From: Polynucleobacter sinensis
Lineage (GTDB): Bacteria; Pseudomonadota; Gammaproteobacteria; Burkholderiales; Burkholderiaceae
Reading direction: 5' to 3'
NCBI RefSeq assembly: GCF_001595985.1
Contig: NZ_LOJJ01000005.1
Span: forward strand, 62,001-126,000
DNA length: 64,000 bases
The notes beneath the pieces were generated by a model that did not search any database, had not been told where the DNA came from, and was given only the letters and a program-made list of their open reading frames with translations. Of this stretch, positions 7,417-18,665 are shown piece by piece. Positions within the stretch are counted from its first letter, which is position 1; each line of letters opens with the position of its first letter. Made by a program: the position numbers and the translations under genes.

Positions 7417-9126
7417 ATGACAACAGACAATCAAAATACACAAGTAACTGATGGCTTTCACCTCGTCATTGATGCTTTAAAGGCAAATGACCTTGACACC
7501 ATTTTTGGTCTCGTTGGCATTCCAATTACTGACTTGTGCCGCTTGGCTCAAGCAGAAGGATTGCGCTTTATTGGTTTTCGTCATGAGCAGCACGCTGGTA
7601 ATGCTGCGGCAATTGCGGGCTACATGACACAAAAGCCTGGTATTTGTATGACAGTGTCTGCGCCAGGTTTTTTGAATGGTTTAACAGCCCTTGCAAACGC
7701 CACTGTGAACTGCTTCCCAATGATTTTGATCTCAGGCTCAAGCGAGCGTGAGATTGTTGATTTGCAACAAGGCGACTACGAAGAGATGGATCAGTTAAAT
7801 GCTGCCAAGCCTTATTGCAAAGCTGCGTACCGTATCAATCACATCGAAGATATTGGCATTGGTTTTGCTCGCGCAATTCGTGCTGCAGTTTCTGGTCGTC
7901 CAGGTGGTGTGTATTTGGACTTGCCTGCGCAATTGCTCTCCCAGACAATGCCGGTTGAAGAGGCTAAAAAGTCTATCTTCAAAGTAATTGATCCAATTCC
8001 ACGTCAAATTCCTGCTGCTGATGCCGTAGAGCGTGCATTGAATGTATTGAAAGGCGCAAAGCGTCCATTAATTCTCTTGGGTAAAGGCGCTGCATACGCT
8101 CAGGCTGATGCTGATATTCGCGCATTAATTGAAAAATCAGGCATTCCTTATTTGCCAATGTCGATGGCTAAAGGCTTGTTGCCAGACAATCATCCGCAAT
8201 CCGCATCCGCGGCCCGTTCATTTGTATTGGCTGAAGCTGATGCAGTGATGTTGGTTGGTGCGCGTTTGAACTGGTTACTTGCACACGGTAAAGGTAAAAC
8301 TTGGGGTAAGGATCCGAAGAAATTTATTCAGATCGATATTCAAGCAAACGAAGTCGATAGTAACGTTCAGATTGATGCCCCATTGATTGGTGACATTGGT
8401 TCAGTTGTTGGCGAGCTCTTGAAGGGTATTGCCGCAGTTCCAAAGCCAAGCTCAGAGTGGATCAACGCGATCAATGAGAAGAAGGATAAGAACACTGCCA
8501 AGATGGCTGAGACTCTTGCCAAAGAAGTTTCACCAATGAACTTCCATGGCGCATTGCGTGCGATTCGTGATGTGATCAAGAAAAACCCAGATGTTAATTT
8601 AGTTAACGAAGGCGCAAATACGCTCGACTATTGCCGTGCAATCGTAGATATGTATAAGCCACGGAAGCGTTTTGACTCCGGTACATGGGGCATTATGGGT
8701 ATTGGTATGGGTTACGCAATTGGTGCGGCTGTAACTAGTGGCTTGCCAACAGTAGCTGTTGAGGGTGATAGCGCTTTTGGCTTTAGCGGCATGGAGCTAG
8801 AGACTATTTGTCGTTACAACCTGCCAATTACTGTAGTTGTATTTAATAACAACGGTGTATACCGCGGTACTGATAAGAATCCAACGGGCGGCGCCGATGT
8901 CGCTCCAACGGTGTTCGTGAAGGATGCGCGTTACGACAAGATGATGGAGGCGTTTGGTGGCGCAGGTTATTACGTAACCACCCCAGCAGAGTTGGAAGCA
9001 GCATTAACGAAGGCTATTGCTGAAGGTAAGCCAGCCCTTATTAATGCGGTGATTGATGAAACTGCTGGTACGGAAAGTGGACGTTTAACAAACTTGAATC
9101 CATCTACCGCTGCTAGCAAGAAATAA
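7417..9126 (+). CDS. oxc: Oxalyl-CoA decarboxylase
   Basis: Thiamine-diphosphate enzyme that turns oxalyl-CoA into formyl-CoA and CO2, in the cytoplasm. The 569-residue length matches the Oxalobacter enzyme. Visible features are the cofactor-activating Glu57 in [16 protein letters not shown], the central ADP-binding domain, and the ThDP motif from GDS (450-452) to NNN (477-479). It is followed 76 bp later by frc, with which it forms the oxalate decarboxylation cycle. Codon choice is strongly biased to common codons (GGT, CGT, AAC), suggesting high expression. Start ATG 7417. Confidence 0.95.
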   Translation: MTTDNQNTQVTDGFHLVIDALKANDLDTIFGLVGIPITDLCRLAQAEGLRFIGFRHEQHAGNAAAIAGYMTQKPGICMTVSAPGFLNGLTALANATVNCFPMILISGSSEREIVDLQQGDYEEMDQLNAAKPYCKAAYRINHIEDIGIGFARAIRAAVSGRPGGVYLDLPAQLLSQTMPVEEAKKSIFKVIDPIPRQIPAADAVERALNVLKGAKRPLILLGKGAAYAQADADIRALIEKSGIPYLPMSMAKGLLPDNHPQSASAARSFVLAEADAVMLVGARLNWLLAHGKGKTWGKDPKKFIQIDIQANEVDSNVQIDAPLIGDIGSVVGELLKGIAAVPKPSSEWINAINEKKDKNTAKMAETLAKEVSPMNFHGALRAIRDVIKKNPDVNLVNEGANTLDYCRAIVDMYKPRKRFDSGTWGIMGIGMGYAIGAAVTSGLPTVAVEGDSAFGFSGMELETICRYNLPITVVVFNNNGVYRGTDKNPTGGADVAPTVFVKDARYDKMMEAFGGAGYYVTTPAELEAALTKAIAEGKPALINAVIDETAGTESGRLTNLNPSTAASKK

Positions 9127-9202
9127 TTTGGAAACAATAAACAAGCAATATTTTTTGAACCAATTAAATAGTAAATAAGAAATACTTTAAGGAGAAACAA
9201 AC

Positions 9203-10453
9203 ATGACTAAACCATTAGACGGTATTCGCATTATCGATTTCACACACGTGCAAGCTGGCCCAGCATGTACTCAGTTGTTGGCTTGGTATGGTGCTGACGT
9301 GATTAAAGTTGAGCGTCCAGGTGCTGGCGACGTAACTCGTAGTCAATTGCGCGATATTCCAGGTGCGGATGCTTTGTACTTCACTATGTTGAACGGTAAC
9401 AAGCGTTCTTTGACTTTGGATACTAAGACTGCAGAAGGTAAAGAAGTATTGGAAAAGATGATCAAGACATCTGACGTGATGGTTGAGAATTTTGGTCCAG
9501 GCGCGCTCGATCGTATGGGTTTTTCATGGAAGCGTATTCAAGAGTTAAATCCTAAAATGATCATGGCTTCGGTAAAAGGTTTTAGCGATGGCCACTCATA
9601 CGAAGATTTAAAAGTGTATGAAAACGTTGCGCAGTGTGCTGGTGGCGCTGCCTCAACAACTGGCTTCTGGGATGGTCCTCCAACAGTTTCTGCTGCTGCT
9701 TTGGGTGATAGCAACACTGGTATGCATCTTGCAATTGGTATTTTGACTGCATTGATGCAGCGCCAAAAAACTGGCAAAGGCCAAAAGGTATCCTGCTCAA
9801 TGCAAGACGCAGTATTGAATCTGTGCCGTGTGAAGTTGCGCGATCAACAGCGTTTGGACAAAGTTGGCTACTTGGAAGAGTACCCACAGTATCCACATGG
9901 CTCATTCACTGATGTAGTACCACGTGGCGGAAACGCTGGCGGTGGCGGTCAGCCAGGTTGGGTATTGAAGTGTAAGGGTTGGGAAACAGATCCAAATGCT
10001 TACATCTACTTCACTATTCAAGGTCATGCATGGGAGCCAATTACCAAGGCTTTAGGTAAGCCAGAGTGGGCAACTGATCCAGCATATATGACTGCTGAAG
10101 CGCGTCAAGATAAGATTTTTGATATCTTTGCAACGATTGAAGATTGGCTCAAGGATAAGACTAAGTATGAAGCTGTGGATATCCTTCGCAAGTTCGATAT
10201 TCCTTGCGCACCAGTTCTCTCAATGAAAGAATTGGCTGCATCACCAGATTTGCGTAAGAGTGGATCTATCGTTGAAGTAGATCACAAAGTGCGCGGCAAG
10301 TACTTAACTATCGGTAGCCCAATCAAGTTCTCTGATTTAGAGATCGAAGTTGGTCCATCACCAGTATTGGGTGAGCATACCGATGAAGTATTGGCAGATC
10401 TTGGTTATAGCGCTGACGACATTGCTAAGTTGCATGCAGCTAAAGCAGTTTAA
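9203..10453 (+). CDS. frc: Formyl-CoA:oxalate CoA-transferase
   Basis: Class III CoA-transferase that moves CoA from formyl-CoA to oxalate, supplying Oxc with oxalyl-CoA. The 416-residue product keeps Gln17, Tyr139, the catalytic Asp169 ([10 protein letters not shown]) and the glycine loop GGGGQ (246-250). Residue 48 is Gln, as in E. coli YfdW, not Trp as in the Oxalobacter enzyme; that position has been linked to substrate inhibition. GGAG precedes the ATG at 9203. A terminator follows, so oxc-frc looks like one two-gene unit. Confidence 0.95.
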   Translation: MTKPLDGIRIIDFTHVQAGPACTQLLAWYGADVIKVERPGAGDVTRSQLRDIPGADALYFTMLNGNKRSLTLDTKTAEGKEVLEKMIKTSDVMVENFGPGALDRMGFSWKRIQELNPKMIMASVKGFSDGHSYEDLKVYENVAQCAGGAASTTGFWDGPPTVSAAALGDSNTGMHLAIGILTALMQRQKTGKGQKVSCSMQDAVLNLCRVKLRDQQRLDKVGYLEEYPQYPHGSFTDVVPRGGNAGGGGQPGWVLKCKGWETDPNAYIYFTIQGHAWEPITKALGKPEWATDPAYMTAEARQDKIFDIFATIEDWLKDKTKYEAVDILRKFDIPCAPVLSMKELAASPDLRKSGSIVEVDHKVRGKYLTIGSPIKFSDLEIEVGPSPVLGEHTDEVLADLGYSADDIAKLHAAKAV

Positions 10454-10480
10454 TAACAATAAATAGCTTGTTTTGACTTC

Positions 10481-10508
10481 AAAGGCGCTCTAAATGGGCG
10501 CCTTTTTT
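10481..10508 (+). terminator. Rho-independent terminator after frc
   Basis: Arms AAAGGCGC and GGCGCCTTT with a short loop, followed by a T-run. It ends the oxc-frc transcript ahead of the PAS gene. Confidence 0.85.
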
Positions 10509-10546
10509 ATTCCCCATTTATCAATAAAATTCTTTAGACTGAGAAC

Positions 10547-10972
10547 ATGAAAACTAGTGTGGATTTATTGCAATTACTGGATGCCGTTGGCGATGCGGTG
10601 ATTGTTGCCGACGCCCAGGAGCATATTGTTTTATGGAATGCTGCCGCTACCAGAATCTTTGGCTATTCCGAGGAAGAGGCTTTGGGCCAGACCTTAGATC
10701 TCATTGTTCCGGAGCGACAACGTCAAAGGCATAGCGAGGGCTATAGCCACTCGATGGCAACAGGAACTACGCGTTATGGCACTTCTTTATTAAAGGTGCC
10801 TGCCAAGCATAAGGATGGACGCACTTTATCGATTGCTTTTACCGTGGGGATGCTGTTTGATGAAAAACATCAGGCCAATGGCGTTGCGGCCATTATTCGG
10901 GATGAGACGGAGCGTTTTGCTGAGGAGCGGGCACTGAAAAAGCGCCTTTCCGACCTTGAGAACCCTCAATAA
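10547..10972 (+). CDS. Stand-alone PAS-domain protein
   Basis: A 141-residue protein made almost entirely of one PAS domain (about residues 8-125), with the PAS core pattern DAVIVADAQEHIVLWNAAA, then IFGYSEEEALGQ and a C-terminal RDETERFAEERALKKRL linker helix. There is no kinase, GGDEF, EAL or DNA-binding domain, so any output must be through a partner. It sits between the oxc-frc unit and the frc paralogue, same strand, with a terminator before it. Possible sensor or adaptor for redox or a small ligand; this is inference. Confidence 0.8.
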   Translation: MKTSVDLLQLLDAVGDAVIVADAQEHIVLWNAAATRIFGYSEEEALGQTLDLIVPERQRQRHSEGYSHSMATGTTRYGTSLLKVPAKHKDGRTLSIAFTVGMLFDEKHQANGVAAIIRDETERFAEERALKKRLSDLENPQ

Positions 10973-11021
10973 TCATTTGATATACCAAAACAGATCAAAT
11001 TGAGGTCTCTAAAAGGGTGTA

Positions 11022-11038
11022 TGCCTATTATTTAGGCA
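11022..11038. promoter_or_regulatory. 17-bp palindrome upstream of the frc paralogue promoter
   Basis: Arms TGCCTA and TAGGCA around TTATT. It ends 7 bp before the putative -35 box at 11046, a usual place for an activator site. Confidence 0.4.
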
Positions 11039-11045
11039 GTCCATG

Positions 11046-11073
11046 TTGCACCGCAATCCCTCGCTGTTAAAAT
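11046..11073 (+). promoter_or_regulatory. Probable sigma-70 promoter of the frc paralogue unit
   Basis: TTGCAC (11046-11051) and TAAAAT (11068-11073) with a 16-bp spacer, about 40 bp before the ATG at 11114. Confidence 0.5.
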
Positions 11074-11113
11074 CGGACTAATTCAAAATTTCAATCTTAT
11101 TAGGACGTTCATC

Positions 11114-12361
11114 ATGGCAAAAGCATTAGAGGGAGTCAAAATCCTCGACTTTACGCATGTTCAGTCGGGGCCAACTTGTACGCAGTTGCTGGCTTGGTTT
11201 GGAGCAGATGTGATCAAAGTGGAAAAATCGGGAGAGGGCGATGCTACACGCGGTCAGTTGCGCGACATTCCCGATGCCGATAGTTTGTATTTCACGATGC
11301 TGAACCATAACAAGCGTTCAATCACTGTAAATACGAAGACTCCAAAAGGCAAAGAAATTCTGGAGCGATTGATTAAAGAATGTGATGTGCTTGTTGAGAA
11401 CTTTGCTCCTGGCGCATTAGATCGCATGGGTTTTTCCTGGGAACGTATCCAAGAGCTCAATCCGATGATGATTATGGCTTCTGTGAAAGGTTTTGGTCCT
11501 GGCCCCTACGAAGACTGCAAGGTTTATGAAAATGTAGCGCAGTGTGCCGGTGGTTCAGCATCGACTACTGGTTTTGATGACGGCCCTCCGATGGTCACTG
11601 GCGCACAAATTGGTGACAGCGGCACTGGATTGCATTTGGCCTTAGGGATTGTGACAGCGTTGTATCAGCGCACGCACTCTGGTCGCGGACAAAAAGTTTT
11701 GGCAGCAATGCAAGACGCAGTATTAAACCTGTGCCGCGTGAAGTTGCGTGATCAACAGCGTTTAGAGCGCGTAGGCACGATGCAGGAATATCCACAATTT
11801 CCGAATGGTGAGTTTGGAGACTCCGTACCCCGCGCTGGCAATGCTTCTGGTGGTGGTCAGCCTGGTTGGATTGTTAAATGCAAAGGCTGGGAAACAGACC
11901 CCAATTCCTATATGTATGTCATCGTGCAAGCCCCTGTTTGGGAAGCAATTTGTAAGGTGATCGGCCGCGAAGATTGGATTACTGATGTGCGTTTTGCATC
12001 ACCAATGGCGCGCCTGCCCCACTTGATGGAAATTTTTGGCGAAATTGAAAAGTGGACCATGACTAAGACGAAGTTTGAAGTCATGGACATCCTGAATAAA
12101 TATGACATTCCTTGTGGCCCAATTCTTTCTATGAAAGAAATTGCTGAAGAGCCTGCATTGCGCGCTACTGGAACTGTTGTTGAAGTTGATCACCCTATTC
12201 GCGGAAAATACCTCACTGTGGGTAATCCAATTAAGATGTCTGACAGCCCAACTGATGTTACACGTTCACCGTTATTGGGGGAGCATACTGATGAAATCCT
12301 CAGTGAGCTGGGTTACTCCACTGATGAGTTGATTGCACTTCGTCACGATAAGGTAATCTAA
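11114..12361 (+). CDS. Second class III CoA-transferase, divergent Frc paralogue
   Basis: A 415-residue paralogue of the frc product at 9203, similar along its whole length. Gln17, Tyr138 and the catalytic Asp168 (IGDSGTG) are kept, and residue 48 is Gln. Differences fall near the active site: TTGFWDGPP becomes [13 protein letters not shown] becomes GDSG, and the glycine loop GGGGQ becomes SGGGQ. These suggest a different acyl donor or acceptor rather than a copy of the same activity. It is followed 1 bp later by a formyl-folate hydrolase-like gene, with which it shares a promoter. Confidence 0.85.
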   Translation: MAKALEGVKILDFTHVQSGPTCTQLLAWFGADVIKVEKSGEGDATRGQLRDIPDADSLYFTMLNHNKRSITVNTKTPKGKEILERLIKECDVLVENFAPGALDRMGFSWERIQELNPMMIMASVKGFGPGPYEDCKVYENVAQCAGGSASTTGFDDGPPMVTGAQIGDSGTGLHLALGIVTALYQRTHSGRGQKVLAAMQDAVLNLCRVKLRDQQRLERVGTMQEYPQFPNGEFGDSVPRAGNASGGGQPGWIVKCKGWETDPNSYMYVIVQAPVWEAICKVIGREDWITDVRFASPMARLPHLMEIFGEIEKWTMTKTKFEVMDILNKYDIPCGPILSMKEIAEEPALRATGTVVEVDHPIRGKYLTVGNPIKMSDSPTDVTRSPLLGEHTDEILSELGYSTDELIALRHDKVI

Positions 12362-12362
12362 G

Positions 12363-13295
12363 ATGCGGGTTGCGCTGATTGGAAGTGCGGATTTTGGCAA
12401 GGCGGCATTAGAAGCCTTTTTGGATCGCGGTGATGAGGTTGTTGCTGTTTTCTGCCCGCCAGATAATCCGAAATCTACCAAGCCTGAAGTACTGAAAGAG
12501 GCGGCGATTGCAAGAGGGTTATCGCCCTTGCAGTTTGCCTCATTGAAGAGTGCTGAGGCAGCGCAAGCCATGATTGATAGCAATGCCGATATTTGCGTGA
12601 TGGCTTATGTTCTGCAGTTTGTTCCGCAAGAGCTTTGCAAGATCCCAAAACACGGCACGATCCAATATCACCCGTCTTTATTGCCCAAGTATCGTGGTCC
12701 TAGCGCGATAAATTGGGCGATCGCCTTGGGTGAAGAGGAGACGGGTTTAACTATTTTCCGACCCTCCGATGGTTTGGATGAGGGTGAAGTGATTTTGCAG
12801 AAAGAGGTAGCAATTGGACCTGACGACACGCTCGGCGAGATTTACTTCAATCATCTTTTCCCAATTGGAGTGAGGGCCTTACTTGAGGCTGCTGACTTGG
12901 TCGTTGCGGGCAAGCATCAAGAATTGGTTCAGGATGAGTCGCAAGCAAACTATGAGGGTTGGTTTGACTCTAATGCCGCTCAAATTCATTGGTCTACTCA
13001 CATCACGCAGATATACAACCTGATTCGTGCCTGCAATCCTGCACCAGGTGCATGGACAAAGTTTGGCGAGCAAAAAGTACAGGTCTACGATTGCCATAAA
13101 CACGTAGCAGCTACTTTTGCAGCGGTTAAGGGTAAGCCTGGTGAGATCACCCAAATTACCCTGGATTCATTCTTTGTCGCCTGCCATGGCGGGCAAATTG
13201 AAGTCTTAAAAGCAAAGGGGTCCGCTGGAAAAGTCAGCGGCGCTGAATTGGCTAAAGAGTTGAGTCTGGAAGTAGGGCAGTTTTTCGCGCTCTAG
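12363..13295 (+). CDS. 10-formyltetrahydrofolate hydrolase-like formyltransferase
   Basis: A 310-residue protein of the formyl_transf_N / formyl_trans_C type. Length and motifs match the N-terminal hydrolase module of 10-formyl-THF dehydrogenase (ALDH1L1, residues 1-310) better than Met-tRNA formyltransferase: YHPSLLPKYRG with His103, SDGLDEGEVILQKE with Asp139, and the C-terminal NYEGWFD and NPAPGAWT elements. No ACT domain, so it is not PurU. Starts one base after the frc paralogue stop, so the two are translationally linked. It could release formate from, or pass formyl groups to, tetrahydrofolate; the link to formyl-CoA is inference. Confidence 0.8.
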   Translation: MRVALIGSADFGKAALEAFLDRGDEVVAVFCPPDNPKSTKPEVLKEAAIARGLSPLQFASLKSAEAAQAMIDSNADICVMAYVLQFVPQELCKIPKHGTIQYHPSLLPKYRGPSAINWAIALGEEETGLTIFRPSDGLDEGEVILQKEVAIGPDDTLGEIYFNHLFPIGVRALLEAADLVVAGKHQELVQDESQANYEGWFDSNAAQIHWSTHITQIYNLIRACNPAPGAWTKFGEQKVQVYDCHKHVAATFAAVKGKPGEITQITLDSFFVACHGGQIEVLKAKGSAGKVSGAELAKELSLEVGQFFAL

Positions 13296-13320
13296 TCACG
13301 CTGCCAACAATACCGAGATG

Positions 13321-15030
<1,710 letters not shown>

Positions 15031-15038
<8 letters not shown>

Positions 15039-15222
15039 TCGAGTAAACGTAAGCGCGCTGTTTCAGTTTGGCAGCTTTAGCGCGACGTTGATCCTCTACG
15101 CTCAAAGGCTCTTTATCCCATAGGAGGGCGCGACCAGCTTGCTGGCCTGCTTCGAGGTCTGGTTTCTCGGATTTGAGCTCATTTAAGAACTGGGTGAATT
15201 CGGAGGTATATCTTGCCATCAT
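15031..15222 (-). CDS. DUF3460 family protein
   Basis: A 63-residue soluble protein matching DUF3460 as I know it (MARYTSEFTQFLNEL at the start, LLWDKEP in the middle, ending in a basic helix). Of unknown function, commonly found upstream of scpA-panC in Burkholderiales. Overlaps scpA by 8 bp. The start may be the second Met at 15219. Confidence 0.8.
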
Positions 15223-15254
15223 ATTTCCTAAAATTCTTAATTAAATCAACAGCT

Positions 15255-15285
15255 TAAAAAAATTACCAGGCAAGAATACCTTGCC
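15255..15285 (-). terminator. Probable terminator after metG
   Basis: Minus-strand hairpin GGCAAG / CTTGCC with a 5-base loop, followed after a few bases by a run of seven T. Weak stem (6 bp), so moderate confidence. Confidence 0.45.
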
Positions 15286-15368
15286 AACCCATCATTATTA
15301 ACGATTTTTCCTACAAAGCCGCCAAATTTTGCTCAATTGCTAGGGATAGCCCCGAAAAGAGGCTAGCT

Positions 15369-17039
15369 TCATAGATTGGCGGCTAATAAAGCCTCGATTT
15401 GAGGGGCTTCTACGCGCGTCATGAGGTGCTTGTAGGGCTTGATAGGGGTTTGGCTGGAAAGAGGCTTTGTAACGTCATTCCAGCTCATGGCCGGGATTGA
15501 TAGGAAGTCTTCTACGCCGGCAGTCACTCGAGGCAAGACTGGCTTGAGATAGAGACTCAAAAGGCGAAATGCCTCTAATGTGACGCTACAAACTCGTTGA
15601 AGATCTGCTTCGCGCTCAGGATCTTTTGCGATCTCCCAAGGCTTGTTCTCATCAACAAAGGCATTGACCTTATCCGCAAGCTCCATGATGTTGCGCAACG
15701 CTTTGGCGTATTCACGCGCTTCATAAAGCGCTGCAATTTTTTCGCTAGCGGATGCGATTTCAGTTAACAGCGGATTTGCCATGGCAGCATCAGACACAAC
15801 GCCGCCAAAACGCTTCACTAAGAAGCCCGCGCTACGGCTAGCAATGTTGATGTACTTCCCTAAAAGATCGCTATTCACTCTGGCTACGAAGTCTTGAAGA
15901 TTTAGGTCTAAGTCTTCCATGCTGTCGTTGAGTTTTGTAGCGAAGTAATAACGGAACCACTCAGGATTAAATCCAGATTCAATGACGCTGTGCGCTGAAA
16001 TGAGTGTGCCACGTGACTTACTCATCTTCTCGCCATCAACCGTTAGGAAGCCATGAGCAAAAACATTGGTCGGTGTGCGGTAGCCCGCAAAGTGCAAAGT
16101 TGCCGGCCAAAATAGTGTGTGGAAATACAAAATATCTTTACCGATAAAGTGATATTGCTCGGTGGTGGTGTCTGGTCTTACCCATTCCTCAAAATTTAGC
16201 CCTTTGCTTTGACAGTAATTGAGAAAACTAGCGTAATAGCCAATTGGGGCGTCTAACCAGACATAGAAGTACTTACCTGGCGCATCCGGAATTTCAAAGC
16301 CAAAATAGGGTGCATCACGCGAGATATCCCAGTCACCAAGCTTGCTATCACCGGGCTGTCCAACCCATTCCTTCATTTTATTGCGAGCTTCAGGCTGAAG
16401 CGGAGTCTTGACCTGAGTCCACTCGCGCAAAAAAGTTTCACAGCGTGGATCCGATAGTTTAAAAAAGTAATGATCGGAAACTTTTTTAATTGGGGTGGCA
16501 CCGCTGACTACTGAAAATGGATTTTTTAAGTCCGTTGGAGAATAGGTTGCACCGCATTTTTCGCAAGAGTCACCATACTGATCTTTAGCACCGCATTTAG
16601 GACACTCACCCTTGATAAAGCGATCCGGTAAAAACATCTCTTTCACGGGATCGTAGGCTTGCTCAATGGCACGCTTCTCAATCAGGCCAGCATCGCGTAA
16701 TTTGAGGTAGATGCTCTGAGAAAGGGTTTCATTTTCAGTGCTATCGGTGGTGTAGTAATTGTCAAAAGAAATTAAGAAGTCATCAAAGTCACGCTTATGC
16801 TCTTTCCAGACATTGGCAATTAACTCTTTTGGTGTGAGACCTTCTTTTTCTGCGCGCAACATGATCGGCGTGCCATGAGTGTCATCAGCGCCAACATAAT
16901 GTACTTCATGGCCGCGCATTCTTTGGAAGCGTACCCAAATGTCCGTTTGGACATATTCCACCAAATGGCCGATGTGGATTTGACCATTGGCATAGGGCAG
17001 GGCTGAGGTGACTAAAAGACGGCGTTTAGGGCTACTCAT
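15369..17039 (-). CDS. metG: Methionyl-tRNA synthetase, short form
   Basis: Charges tRNA-Met. The 556-residue product has the class I HIGH signature (HIGHLVE, residues 22-28), a zinc knuckle with four cysteines (CPKCG and CEKCG, about residues 146-162), the KMSKS loop (EKMSKSRGT) and the anticodon-binding helical domain. It ends near ALLAANL and lacks the C-terminal EMAP/Trbp111-like dimerisation domain of the E. coli 677-residue enzyme, so it is probably monomeric. Divergent from fdhD. Confidence 0.95.
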   Translation of the reverse strand: MSSPKRRLLVTSALPYANGQIHIGHLVEYVQTDIWVRFQRMRGHEVHYVGADDTHGTPIMLRAEKEGLTPKELIANVWKEHKRDFDDFLISFDNYYTTDSTENETLSQSIYLKLRDAGLIEKRAIEQAYDPVKEMFLPDRFIKGECPKCGAKDQYGDSCEKCGATYSPTDLKNPFSVVSGATPIKKVSDHYFFKLSDPRCETFLREWTQVKTPLQPEARNKMKEWVGQPGDSKLGDWDISRDAPYFGFEIPDAPGKYFYVWLDAPIGYYASFLNYCQSKGLNFEEWVRPDTTTEQYHFIGKDILYFHTLFWPATLHFAGYRTPTNVFAHGFLTVDGEKMSKSRGTLISAHSVIESGFNPEWFRYYFATKLNDSMEDLDLNLQDFVARVNSDLLGKYINIASRSAGFLVKRFGGVVSDAAMANPLLTEIASASEKIAALYEAREYAKALRNIMELADKVNAFVDENKPWEIAKDPEREADLQRVCSVTLEAFRLLSLYLKPVLPRVTAGVEDFLSIPAMSWNDVTKPLSSQTPIKPYKHLMTRVEAPQIEALLAANL

Positions 17040-17172
17040 GAAAAGCGGACTTAAATAGAAATAAATTCGATAAAGGGGAATCCAAGATTATGGGGCTTGG
17101 GTTTTACTTGTGCAGTAATTTTAGTCTGCGGTTAAAGTTAATACCGATTTGAACCCATTTAAAGAGATGTTT

Positions 17173-18018
17173 ATGGCCTTGCCTCCCAATATTCAGATGT
17201 CGAATGCCTCAGTGCCCTTGGTGCATGAGGTGCAGATTATGGATGAGGCTGGGCGCCTAAAAACCACCCATATTCCTGGGGAGCGGCCTTTAACCATCTA
17301 TTTGGATAAACGTGAGGTTGTAACCTTGATGACGCTGGGAAGTGCCCCAGAGGCTCTGGTTTTGGGTTATCTACGTAATCAGCGTTTGGTCGAGTCCCCA
17401 GAGGATATTGCTAGCATTCAGGTGGACTGGGAAACTGATTCTGCTGCCGTAAAGACCCATCGCAGCACTGTGGATATCGACGCCTTAACCAGTAAACGTG
17501 TGGTAACTACAGGATGTGGCCAAGGCACCATGTTTGGGGGGTTAATTGAGGAAATGTCCGAGATTCGCCTGCCTGATGGTCCCAAGTTATCCCAAGAGGC
17601 AATTGTTGCTCTGATTGACAGTATTCGTATCCACGACACGATTTATAAGAAATCGGGCTCAGTCCATGCTTGTGCGGTCTTTGAGCGGGATGGCGAGGGC
17701 GTGCGTTTGTTGCACTTTATCGAGGATGTTGGTCGCCATAATGCCGTTGACTCCATATCGGGATTAATGTGGTTGGCGGACAAGCCGGGTAAGGATCTCA
17801 TCTTCTTCACCACAGGGCGCCTTACCTCCGAGATGGTGATCAAGGGTGCCCAAATGGGTATCCCCTTTCTCTTGACGCGTTCAGGGGTGACTCTGATGGG
17901 CTTGGAGTTAGCTCGCAAAACCAATCTCACTCTTTTATCTCGCTGCTCAGGCAAGCATTTTGAGATTTATAACGCCCCAGAGAGGGTTGTTTTTAGCTCC
18001 CACCCTAGCTCTTCGTAA
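17173..18018 (+). CDS. fdhD: Formate dehydrogenase accessory sulfurtransferase FdhD
   Basis: FdhD passes sulfur from IscS to the molybdenum cofactor of formate dehydrogenase. The product has the family segments ERPLTIYLDKREV, TTGCGQGTMFGG, KKSGSVHACAVF and FIEDVGRHNAVDSISG. The first Cys of the catalytic CxxC loop is present (Cys115) but the second position is Gly118, unlike E. coli. I chose ATG 17173 because AAAGAG lies 6 bases upstream; a TTG at 17149 would add 8 residues. No formate dehydrogenase genes are in the window. Confidence 0.92.
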   Translation: MALPPNIQMSNASVPLVHEVQIMDEAGRLKTTHIPGERPLTIYLDKREVVTLMTLGSAPEALVLGYLRNQRLVESPEDIASIQVDWETDSAAVKTHRSTVDIDALTSKRVVTTGCGQGTMFGGLIEEMSEIRLPDGPKLSQEAIVALIDSIRIHDTIYKKSGSVHACAVFERDGEGVRLLHFIEDVGRHNAVDSISGLMWLADKPGKDLIFFTTGRLTSEMVIKGAQMGIPFLLTRSGVTLMGLELARKTNLTLLSRCSGKHFEIYNAPERVVFSSHPSSS

Positions 18019-18059
18019 ATTGATGAGCATAGGCATGGCGATGGTTTTACAATTCGGCC

Positions 18060-18626
18060 ATGACTATTAAATCTGACCACTGGATCCGCCGCATGGGCGA
18101 GCAAGGCATGATCACCCCGTTTGAAGCTGGGCAGGTCCGCCAAGATGCCGCCGGGCAAAAAATTGTGAGCTATGGCACTTCGAGCTATGGTTATGACATT
18201 CGCTGCGCTGATGAATTCAAGATTTTTACGAATATCAACAGCACTATTGTTGATCCCAAGAATTTCGATGAACAATCTTTTGTCGATTTCAAAGGCCCAG
18301 TCTGCATCATTCCCCCGAACTCTTTTGCTTTAGCAAGAACGGTTGAGTACTTCAAGATTCCACGCAGCGTCTTAACGGTGTGCGTTGGCAAAAGCACTTA
18401 CGCACGTTGTGGAATTATTGTGAACGTCACTCCCTTTGAGCCTGAGTGGGAAGGTTATGTCACATTAGAGTTTTCTAACACTACTCCATTGCCCGCTAAG
18501 ATTTATGCGGGTGAGGGTTGTGCACAAGTTCTGTTCTTTGAAAGTGATGAGGTGTGTGGTACATCGTACAAAGATCGTGGCGGTAAGTATCAAGGCCAAG
18601 TTGGCGTAACTCTGCCGAAGACTTAA
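18060..18626 (+). CDS. dcd: dCTP deaminase
   Basis: Converts dCTP to dUTP for thymidylate synthesis. The 188-residue length is typical. It contains [17 protein letters not shown] near residue 38-54, the [27 protein letters not shown] active-site segment and the TPLEPEWEG-type motif (here [14 protein letters not shown]), plus the C-terminal [11 protein letters not shown] flap. It starts 41 bp after fdhD and is followed closely by the PLP decarboxylase gene. Confidence 0.95.
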   Translation: MTIKSDHWIRRMGEQGMITPFEAGQVRQDAAGQKIVSYGTSSYGYDIRCADEFKIFTNINSTIVDPKNFDEQSFVDFKGPVCIIPPNSFALARTVEYFKIPRSVLTVCVGKSTYARCGIIVNVTPFEPEWEGYVTLEFSNTTPLPAKIYAGEGCAQVLFFESDEVCGTSYKDRGGKYQGQVGVTLPKT

Positions 18627-18665
18627 TCTGTTTAATCGCCGCATTGGCGAATTTAAAGGGTACTC

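Noticed and set aside
10976..10999. TTTGAT...ATCAAA inverted repeat as a Crp/Fnr site for the frc paralogue
   Set aside because: The arms are 12 bases apart; Crp/Fnr-type sites need about 4 between extended half-sites.
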